DNA from: Chionoecetes opilio
Lineage: Eukaryota; Arthropoda; Malacostraca; Decapoda; Majidae
NCBI GenBank assembly: GCA_016584305.1
Contig: JACEEZ010000329.1
Span: 383,501-447,500, forward strand
Length of the DNA: 64,000 nucleotides
Direction of reading: 5' to 3'
The stretch's first letter is position 1. Each line of letters starts with the position of its first letter. The translations under genes and the position numbers were made by a program. The notes under the pieces were generated by a model that saw nothing but the letters and a program-made list of their open reading frames with translations, was not told the origin of the DNA and did not search any database. Positions 13,801 through 23,000 of this stretch are shown here, piece after piece.

Positions 13801-14707
13801 ATCAGGGAGTGCCGATAAAAAACGCGATTCCCGACCCACAACTGAACTGGCAAGGAAAGATCAATGTACCTGACGAAGGAAGGGGAATTTAGTGACTCGT
13901 GCCCTTAGTAACTCCAAAACGTGAGAATGTAACATGCGGGAATTAGAAAATGAAACTGGTGCAAGGAGAAAAAAAAAACACTAATATACTCCCTGAAGGT
14001 TCTCGTTTAACAGTCTTAATCAACTTTAGCACTATGAAAGGCTTAGATTAATGCAATATTGAACATATACTGGGAGGGGGGAGGTAGTTTAGAGGCTTCA
14101 GTCGCGCTAATACTCTTGGCCACCCTCCCGAGCCCCTCCCCACCACACCCACTACCCAGCAACCCGACAGGAGGAAGAGGGAGGAATGCGGTGCGGCGTC
14201 CGGTAGTGGTAATGAGGAAATTAAGCTATAATGCGTACAGTAATGAATAACAGGCCATACTAGATGTACATTAACGCTGAAAAGGTAAATATAGACCCTT
14301 AAAACTGTACTTAAACATCAATACACACTTAACATACTGAGAAAAACTGTACTTTACGAGGCTCAAGAAATTATAAATATCTTTGAAGAGGTACGTAGCT
14401 ACATTAATTAACACTTTGCACTCTAGGAAAAAATCAAAATGAGCTAAATTAAAGTGACAAATCATTAATACAGTTGCGTAAATACTACAGTAATACATAA
14501 AACACATTAAGAACGGCCTGTCACACCCTTACGCCTCACAAAACTCTCCTTCACATTATCAACCCTAACTCTCCTTTACAGCAGTACTAACACCCCAAAG
14601 TATACACAGTTATGCTACTCACTCTCGTCGCTGAATGTCTCCTGGAAGTACACCTTGGCTTCCACCAGGGCGACCCCTAATAAGACTGCGAATAGGTGGA
14701 TCTTCAT
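6795..14707 (-). CDS. CALR: Calreticulin (complete, 4 coding exons, 406 aa)
   Basis: Calreticulin is an ER-luminal Ca2+-buffering lectin chaperone. The coding exons, in transcript order, are 14707-14623, 12535-12417, 9616-9430 and 7624-6795; junction phases 1, 0 and 1 agree. The signal peptide is MKIHLFAVLLGVALVEA, with mature start near KVYF. The N-globular domain carries GKFYGDAEKDKGIQTSQDAR and the paired cysteines C103 (NIDCGGGY) and C135 (PDICGPG), plus C161 (IRCKDD). The P-domain, about 207-301, has three KPEDWD-type repeats and three IDNP(D/E)Y-type repeats. The acidic C-domain, about 350-402, is D/E-rich and ends in the HDEL retrieval signal. Length fits the family. Introns 1-3 are 2.1, 2.8 and 1.8 kb and are loaded with foldback and MITE sequence. 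The start is chosen because it alone supplies the signal peptide in frame. An ERSE-like element lies about 100 bp upstream and three more about 530-610 bp upstream, consistent with induction by ER stress (inferred). Confidence 0.99.
7732..9126. mobile_element. Tigger/pogo-like element, inverted-duplicated, in CALR intron 3
   Basis: The two ends are 27-bp inverted repeats (TACAGTAAAA, one to two variable bases, CTTATAACTCTGCAC). Inside are two head-to-head copies of one 5' segment, one on the - strand (about 8300-8410) and one on the + strand (about 8810-8940). Each encodes MSAPSRK followed by KLKSLSLQEK. That is the start of a pogo/Tigger transposase with a CENP-B-type N-terminal helix-turn-helix (the + copy continues VKVLARMDAGASM). 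No DDE domain remains. It is a dead foldback derivative, interrupted by a SINE at 7793-8155. Confidence 0.8.
7793..8155 (-). mobile_element. tRNA-derived SINE (antisense), nested in the Tigger fragment
   Basis: Read on the - strand, the head has a tRNA-like A box (TAGCAGAGTGG, 8133-8143) and B box (GAGTTCGATCC, 8090-8100). A body of about 250 bp ends in a poly(A) tail, seen as the T-run at 7795-7824. The B box places it as Pol III-derived. It is not a functional tRNA gene: no acceptor-stem pairing follows the B box. Confidence 0.85.
10121..11023. mobile_element. Foldback DNA element in CALR intron 2
   Basis: The outer inverted repeats at 10121-10149 and 10995-11023 share GGGCATTTTCACAG, one variable base, then AACCTAGGCCATCA. 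Inside, 10381-10794 is a long near-perfect palindrome centred at about 10587 on GGGACTATATATAGTCCC, with arms of about 207 bp. No ORF has transposase similarity. The intron transcript would form a very stable hairpin. Confidence 0.8.
11936..12110. repeat. Diverged tandem repeat (about 60 bp x 3)
   Basis: Three units share AATGAAAA, then TCAATAA, TTAA and CCTTAATCT. They lie in CALR intron 2. Confidence 0.6.
13020..13480. repeat. Diverged tandem repeat (about 140 bp x 3) in CALR intron 1
   Basis: Successive units contain AAGTTAAAGACCGCAAA, an AATAAA-rich stretch, ACACCT, AAGCGC and CTCACTAAC. Downstream, 13530-13680 is unusually C-rich but is not part of the array. Confidence 0.6.
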
Positions 14708-14803
14708 TGCCCCGACTGATGGTCTGGAGTGGTGAGTGCGTGCGTCTGGTCTCTCCCTCTTCTACCCGGCGACTGCTTCGTATGAGTCTTGCTCGCCGAT
14801 ACA

Positions 14804-14822
14804 AGTGGAGGCTTCCCATTGG
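14804..14822 (-). promoter_or_regulatory. ERSE-like element 1 (CCAAT-N9-CCACT)
   Basis: On the CALR strand CCAAT is followed after exactly 9 bp by CCACT, one base from the ER-stress response element CCAAT-N9-CCACG bound by NF-Y and ATF6. It lies about 100 bp upstream of the CALR ATG. Function is inferred. Confidence 0.6.
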
Positions 14823-15236
14823 TCGAGTCTGGGAGGGTGTATAGACGACTTGAATTTCTGTCATCATAGGATCCAGGTAATAACAAATGACAATCGGCAT
14901 CTAATTATTTTATTGTTACACCAAATTTTTATCATTATTAATCATCATTACCATTGAAAATTATGTTTATATAGTATTATAATTAAATAAATCAGTAAAA
15001 GAGCTTCAAAGTGGAATCCAGTGACATTCTGTTCGGCTTACATATGATTTAATTCTTGTTTTTTACGTGTTAATTATATTTTGTATGCAATATATATTAT
15101 TTGTTGTATCTTTGAAGTAAAACAAGCTTGCTATATATTGATGTTAAATAGTTAATCCTCTTACCCAACCCCAACCCTCCAGCCAAGGTAAACATTCTCC
15201 TTCGTCTATACATCAACACAGGCCCGGAGTGACTAA

Positions 15237-15255
15237 CTTGGAGTGTCGTGATTGG
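15237..15255 (-). promoter_or_regulatory. ERSE-like element 2 (CCAAT-N9-CCAAG)
   Basis: Same orientation and spacing as element 1, with one mismatch in the CCACG half. It is the first of three evenly spaced sites. Confidence 0.5.
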
Positions 15256-15268
15256 CGGAGCATCCTCA

Positions 15269-15287
15269 CATGGACGACGCGGATTGG
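15269..15287 (-). promoter_or_regulatory. ERSE-like element 3 (CCAAT-N9-CCATG)
   Basis: One mismatch to the CCACG half. Its CCAAT box is 32 bp from that of element 2, same orientation. Confidence 0.5.
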
Positions 15288-15299
15288 CGGTCACTATGT

Positions 15300-15318
15300 C
15301 ATGGACCTTCCTGATTGG
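15300..15318 (-). promoter_or_regulatory. ERSE-like element 4 (CCAAT-N9-CCATG)
   Basis: One mismatch to the CCACG half. Its CCAAT box is 31 bp from that of element 3, same orientation. Confidence 0.5.
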
Positions 15319-15772
15319 TGCACGCATTTGTTTTGATGTGACGTCATCTGGGAGGGATTTATTATTTTCCCTGATCCGGTATTTTTGTAGGTAATGTAAT
15401 AATATTGAATGAATGGAATGTGTACCGTAATTATTTCCGAGGGTCATGTGTTCTGAAATACAGTAGAAGTCACGTATCCTGTAATTCATTAGCTGTCATG
15501 TGTCTGAAATACAGTCCTTCATACACTCACACACTGGAAATATTTCGCCAATAATCTTAATTCATGTGTAGTCGTGGCATTCAGCTAATCATACCAAGTC
15601 ATTATAATCTGCCGTCCATTTCCTGGTCTAACCCTCCATCAGGTAGTAATATTTCCATTTAGTTTTGGTTTTTGAGCAATCCCGCTATTTTATTTTACTT
15701 TTTTTTTTCATGATAGACTGCTGTTTATTCAATAGTTTTGTGTTACTGCAGTTTAATGCATTTCAAGGCACG

Positions 15773-15993
15773 TAGTTATAACCGTCCTCGACTTGTAGAT
15801 TTGACAATTTGCAGCATTTCTAACCCCTACAACAGCCGTCGGAAATTAAATATATAACAAAGGGGGTCTGAGGTGGCGAAAGAAAAAATTACCCAGTGAG
15901 GTTAGGTCACTCAATCAATGCCCAGCCTAGGTTAGTTAACTAGCTCCCTCCCCCCCAGTTATGTCATGTGAGTATTGGTCAATAGGGAATATT
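15773..15993. repeat. Dispersed repeat, copy 2
   Basis: Same family as 12-245, in the same orientation. It lies in the CALR/DUF4614 divergent intergenic region. Confidence 0.75.
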
Positions 15994-16807
15994 GTGCTGT
16001 TTTACCAATCATTTTATAATTTTGGGTTGTCTAAATCACTTTATTTATCGGGGACTTTATCCTCAACGAACAAAGATTAATTATTAGTTATCAAAAGTAT
16101 ATCCAATCTATGCCTGTATCTCGGCGACGTGGAGAGACGAGGGAGTTTTGTGGCTATTATAAACAAGAGGAAAAGGCAATTCTTTATTACGTATCTTTAA
16201 AATTCATATTGAAACACGTAAGCAGTTTTGAGAAATGGCAGTTGCTAAGTAGAGGCTGCATATTATCCTTGGGCTGCATAGTACACTTCATATTATATCA
16301 GATTTGATAACGGAGGAGTCAGATATGAAGTAGTACCTATGCCCATAATGAACACCGCCCCTTAGCCAGTGTGTTATGACGTGTTTGCCCCTTCATTACT
16401 CTGACCTTGGATGAAATAGTAAGAATATTCAAATGGCATAGTGACTTTTATACATTTTATTGTATTTAATGTGAAAATAAGTTTCTCACTTTCTCAGCAA
16501 CATTATTAATTAAATTACTCAACACTCATCCACATAGCTACACCCCACTTCATATTTTATCACATTTATCTACATCCACACACCTCTAACACAGTCTCAT
16601 TCAGTCATATGCATGTCACTCATCCACCGTCTTCCATTCCATACTTTCATCATTGCATGGTCATAAGTATGTTGGTATAGGTAGTCTGGTGGCCTAATGG
16701 TTAGTCTCACAACACAAAGATCCAGAAGGTGAATCTCTAACCAGACAGAGAGTTTTTAGGAAGACTTTAGGAACAGTGATCTTTGGAGGGAGTGGCATAG
16801 GGTGATT
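15994..16807. other. Intergenic/5' region, no recognised gene
   Basis: A weak tRNA-like stretch is present near 16683-16745, probably an old SINE head. No coding exon was seen. A non-coding first exon of the DUF4614 gene could lie here. Confidence 0.4.
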
Positions 16808-16811
16808 GTTA

Positions 16812-16854
<43 letters not shown>

Positions 16855-16895
16855 TGTATTTTCACCCGAAGGCATACAGTAAAAAAAAAAAAAAA
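16808..16895 (-). mobile_element. LINE/SINE 3' tail with (ATT)n
   Basis: An (AAT)n run joins a CACCCGAAGGCATACAG motif. The same pair occurs at 23319-23375 (opposite strand) and 49640-49690. This looks like retrotransposon 3' ends with a trinucleotide tail. Confidence 0.6.
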
Positions 16896-17015
16896 AATTA
16901 TACAAACAGGAGTAAATGAACAAATGAATGAACTTAAGTATGCAAGAATTGATACTCATTGCTAACACGTCAATAACTTAATACTGTACCATTGTTTGTT
17001 TCCCTTTCAGAAACA

Positions 17016-20000
17016 ATGGAATCTGACAGCGATGTGGAGGTAAGGAAGGATGCATTGACAGTAGTACTATATATACCTGTAGTAATAGTATTAGAAGTGT
17101 TGTAATTACACACATACTTTTACCTAGGGTCTCTGTAATATATTATTCAAGGTACTCTACTTTTACCTATAGTTGGCATACCTGTTAAAGATATTGCTAC
17201 CGTATTTATGTGTTAAGTGATTTATTTACTTTACTCTTTTTCCACATACCTGTATTAATAGTATCAGAAGTGTTATAACTACACACATACTTTTACCTAT
17301 AGTTGGCATACCTATTAAAATTATTGCTACTATATTTATGTTTTTTGTTATTTATTTACTAAACTTTTTTTCCCTTAGCATCCACACATCCAGACCAGGG
17401 TTACTGTACCTAAAGGGTTATTGTACCTAAAGTCTGCCCACTCTCTCACACTTTCACTTCCTCGTTACTCAAATGCTTCTTTTACATATAACTATTATTT
17501 TGTATTGACTGCTTTGCCAAGTTACTTCACACTTATCACCTACATCATAATTTACTGATAATTATAATCCAGCTAAGATATGATTCATTATTCCAGCAGA
17601 TTACCAGATAAAGGCTTGACTGCTGTTATCTGACAACATATTGAATATAGAAATCAAAATACAGTAGTGATAATATACTTCCTATTTGAATATGCATCAG
17701 ATGTCAGAATTTTTGGAGTACCTAATGTAATCATTAATTACATAAGTGGCACTAACCAAGTAATAATGCTGCCTTTTTAGACTACCAAACCTGTACTGCC
17801 TCTCCACTGAAACACAAACTAGACATGAATGTTTATATGAGTATCCCTTAATTTTGTGTTATTGGATAGTCTATGAACATTACATTATTTTCCCTCCTTC
17901 AGGAATCTAATCGAGAACATAAGAACATAAGAAAATAAGTAAGCTACAAGAGGCCGCGAGACCTACATACACGTGGTAGTTCCTGATACCTAACACAACC
18001 TACATCCACCTTTCTCCCCATCCATAAAATTGTCTAGCCTCCTTTTAAAACTCCCTATTGACTGCGCACTAACTACCTGATGACTGAGTCCATTCCAATC
18101 ATTTACCACCTTATTTGGAACCAGTTTCTCCCTATTTTTTTTTTTTTTTCATTCTTTTTTGCCTCTCCATTTGAACACAAACTAGACATAACTAAATGTT
18201 TATATAAGTATCCCTTAATTTTGTGTTATTGTATAGCCTATGAACCAAAGATAATATGTAAATCTCTATAACTATCCTTGCTATGAACATTATTAGCCCT
18301 CCTTCAGGAATCTAGTTAACACAGACCTCCCTCCACAGGCCTACTTGAACCAGCTGAGCCGCAAGACCCACCGCCTGAAGCAGGACAGCCGGCCCTGGGA
18401 AGACTCCGTGTCCTCTCCCTCAGGCGTTGACAATCAGCCGAGTGCCTCAAATGACCCTTCCTTAGCAGAGTCCAGGAAGCCCAAGACTCACCCGCAGGAA
18501 AAGACAGGAGGAGGACATATATCGGACATCACAGCTCTCAGTGAAAAATACAGCTTCAGTAAGGCTAAAAAGTCTGTCGGTAAAGATAGGTTTAGTAACT
18601 TAGAAGAGAAATACTTAAAAAAATACAGCCCAAAAGACAAGGTTAAAAGTCGTGAGGTTACCAAAGAAACAAAGCAGAGAAGAAACACAGCAGAAAGAAA
18701 TGAAGTGAGAGACAGAGCAGGTAGCAAGGTCGACACACACAGTGCTTATGGAGAAAGAAAAGCACCAGTTAATAGTTATGTGAACTCTTCAGAGGAAATT
18801 AATGATGAAAACCTAGCTCATTATTTAAGTGAAGTGACATTGGGTAGTGAGAAGTATGTGGGTGATAGAGACAATACTAGTAATGGTGAGTCTGATAGCA
18901 TGGATGAGGTGCTGAATCTGAAGAATATTATTAATGTTGAGGATATTCTAGGAAGGCAAGAGAACAGTGACACTTCTTTACAATCATCTCATTCTTCCAA
19001 CGTTAATGTCAATACACGAAGAAAGAATTCCCCAGAGAAAGTAAATATGAATCTAAAGCACAAGGCGATGCTGTTAAAGTCGCCCAAAAGGATCAAACCA
19101 AATCTCCGAGTGGAGTTAATATATTTTCAGCCTCAAAGTCAAGTTTATTTTACTCCAGTAACAACAAGATGAGGAAGAAGAAGAGGATCACCACCCACCT
19201 GTAAGATTACTTTTATCTCAGACGGGGGAGATGTTTTCCATTCCTCACAGAGAAAGACTTCCATTCAGCTCAATGCAATAAATGAAGACAAAGTAATGCT
19301 ACCAAATCCTCTAAAAAACAAAACCACAAAAGAAAAACAAAAGGGAGGTACGAGTCAGCCTCAGAAGACAGCATTTCATCAGCCTATGAGACCAGGATAC
19401 CTAAGCAGACTCCTGACAGTGACCAGAGTGAGGATGTTATAGTAGCCTCCACAGATATTACTTCTGAAGGAACACAGGAACCCACCATTGAGTCACAGGT
19501 GGAGGAGAATGTAGAGGTTTCCACATCAGGTAGTACTGTGAAAAGTGAAGGAAGCAAAGAGAATAGTCGTAGCGCACAGACAAGGTATTCTGAGGATGCA
19601 TCTTCACGAGGAAAGTCTCATAAACACCATAAAAACTCATCTGCCAAACATCGCGAGTCTGAAAGAAGGAAAGGCCACAAGCAAAGCCACGATCAGGACC
19701 ACACAAGGAGAAGAAAAGACCAGAAAACATCACACAAAAAGCGAAGAGACACCAAGCGAATTACACGAAAACGGAAACACAGACATAGATCCCCCTCATC
19801 ATCATCATCATCCTCATCCTCATCATCATCATCATCATCATCATCATTCATCATCAAGCAGCGAGTCGTCCTTCTCCAAGTCCAAGTCAGCCCGGCACAG
19901 ATCACACTCCCACCGGCGGCCCAGAAGAGGGACTCATGATCACAGGGTAAGGAATGAAGTATTAGGGTGTGGACGCTTTTGTGAAGTATTGATGTGGCTA

Positions 20001-23000
20001 GTGCAAAGTAGAATGAATGTACACCCTTATATATTATATATATGGCCACACAACTGTACGTTTCACAAGCTTATTTTTCATATACACAAGCCTAGTGAGA
20101 CATATATTCCAACCATTAAATTTTCTAATATTGAAGGACCTATGCCATTTTATGCTTTTTTCAATGGAATATTTGCAAAGATATATCATCAAGTATTTTA
20201 ACTAATTTTTTATGGGCTTTAGAAATGTTAGAAATTAATTCATCTTAAGTGAAGGAATATCATCACTCAATATCATTCGTTATAATCTTGCTATGAGCCT
20301 CAAGTTATCTGCCTCCAAGAAACTTTCCTCACTCACCCCCCTGTCCCAATTCCCAATTTATAATCTCTTTCCTCCAACAATTACATATCCTTCATTTGAT
20401 TTAACCATCTAGCTGTAACATCCGGTTCCTCTCCCCTTCCTCACCGTTTCACTCTTTCTCTCTAACCCCTCCCTTTTTTATGCTCTGCCATAGTGCCATA
20501 TGACCTCTGATGTCTGGCACATTTCCCCATTTTGGCATTACAATCAATCAATCCCCTAAGTGAGCCTCCCTCCCTGCAGCATGGTGGATGGCCATGCTGC
20601 TGCCTCCATGCTGCCCATTCTGTCCATGCTGCCTCGGCCCACTCGCTGCCAGCATTCACAGGTCAGTGGATGTCAACCAGAACACTCGGTAGCCTAACAA
20701 AAGGAAGCTACAAGAGGCAGGTAGTAGTATGTATAGTCTGGTTTTTTTAACAAGGCGTAAAATCCTGACCCCTTGCTGCTTACTGACTGATATTTGATGC
20801 CAGGAGAAGGGAATACTAAGTTTTTTCTTAATTACAGTTGTATTTTATCATAGTTAACCATATTATCAGGTAAATATAAGCATAATTTTAAGCATGAGAC
20901 CTTCAGATAGAAGGGAATTTTCGCCTTGCTAAAAAAAAAAAACTATAGTATGGTGTAATATGGTGTAGTATGTAGTAGAGTATATTACAGTAGTATAGTA
21001 TGTGGTATTGTATGTAGTATGGTGTAGTATGTGGTAGGTAGCAGTATGTGGTAGTTCCTGCTGCACTTACTACATACACCTTTCGTCCCTATCCATAACA
21101 TTGTCTAGTCTTCTTTTAAAATTCCCTATTGACTCCGCTCTATCAGTATTCCATCAATCGATTTATTTGTTAGCTTTTTACTCAAAATATTTCCAGGATT
21201 TATTATTTTTTTAATATATAGGGCTATACAGGTTGAAGTTCCCAAACTCGGCATCCCAAGACTCGGCAACACCCAAAACTCGGCTATGGTTCCGGATTTT
21301 CCAAAACACGGCAGAACACCCAAAACCCGGCGCGTAGTTGCCGGGTCGGCCGCTAGGTGCCACCACACTAGGCCGCTTGGTTTCTTATCGGTGAAATATA
21401 GCTTTTTTCCTACGTATTGAAGTATACAATCCTCTTTTTAGAATAATTTTGTCACCCTCACCACATTATAATGGACTCAGTGACCTAGTTTCGGGGTAGG
21501 AAGGGATTATCTAACTACCTTAATTTTTTTATGTGATTTTCATGCTTTTTTTCTCCTTAATATATCTACGTCCTAAAAGTTGGAAAATTCCATTACTCGG
21601 TTTGGGAACTTCAACCTGTACTGTATTATACTGAATTTTTGTGTGTGTTTGAGTGATCTGCTCTGTGTTAATGCCACCCCACATATTTGGGAGAATGTTT
21701 AATGTACGTATAGGAAAATGAAAAAAAATGAATCTTGTGTTTTCCTTTTTACTTCTTTATTCTAGTGGGCTATACTGGCTGAAAAGATGACTAATGGCTT
21801 AGATATGGCTGAATGTTTAAGGGATTATGAGGGAGCAATTCAAATCATAATTGGATATCCATTGTATGTATGTATTAATGGATTGGATTGTGAGATAGTG
21901 ATGTCAAGATTGGAAAATGAGAATCAAAGTTTTACTTTCTGAGAAGATTGGTTATTAGTAGCATGAGCCTGACTTACCATATATGCATTGGTTATTAGTA
22001 GCATGAGCCTGACTTACCATATATGCATTGGTTATTAGTAGCATGAGCCTGACTTACCATATATGCATTGGTTATTAGTAGCATGAGCCTGACTTACCAT
22101 ATATGCAAGTGATTTCCTGAAAGTTAAGACAATATATTTGCATTATTAGTTTTGGTTTAGACTGGTACTTACAAAAAATGGGTGATGTTCTCGCTTTGTA
22201 TGCAAATTTACTGACCATGTGCAAGTTTAGGTTAAAGAAGATCATGAAGTTCAAAAGTATAGGATAGTAATAACTGATAAAAGATAATTGATTTTGCCAC
22301 AGTTTAGGGTTAGGGAAAGTAGTGCATCAACTGGTGATAGCTTGGGAAAGGTCTGAAAGTGCAACTACACTGACATAATATTGCACAAGCACTGAAGGAC
22401 AGAGGAGAAGGTGGAAGAGTACTGCAGGATATTCATACAAGAGATATATAACAGTGTCTTCAAAACAAGGCGGCGGACGGCGCAATTACCGGTCTACTCG
22501 CAAACTTGCGTCGCCTACTTTCCCCCAAAAAAACAGATATTTCAGAGAAATGCAGACTAGGTTTCTTTTATGAAGAAACCACTAGGAAAATGGCCCATAA
22601 ATATTGTATGAAAGGAGTGAATTTGACCCTGAAAAACAGCCAGAATGCATATTTTAACACCTTCAAAGGCGTGGGCTTCCGGGGGCCACTTAGGCCCCGG
22701 ACCCCCGGCCTATCAAGCAGCGCCTCGCTTCGCTCGGCTTTCAATCAATCTCCACCTCCTACTTTCTTCATTCCAACTCCTACTTTAAAAGAAAATGAAA
22801 ACACTACATATAATCAACATGTTAGCTATGAACTGCAAAAAATTTAAGCTGTATATTTTTTATTTAAATCTATGCACCATACACACAGCTATCACCTCTT
22901 CTTTTAGTCCATTGCAGGCATCTAAAAGTAGTATCTATAATTTGCTTTGTATTATCCTAATGAAACTATTACACATATATATTTGTATTTATTCGCACAT

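Noticed and set aside
14714..14719. Initiator-like TCAGTC as the CALR TSS
   Set aside because: It would leave a 5' UTR of only about 10 nt. Too weak to call.
19040..19130. A 90-bp intron (GTAAAT...TTTTCAG) to explain the frame change in the DUF4614-like exon
   Set aside because: The region itself reads as sensible coding sequence in the shifted frame, and it does not explain the other frame changes.
19693..20049. Antisense ORF with poly-Asp
   Set aside because: It is the reverse of the TCA (serine) repeat in the DUF4614-like exon.
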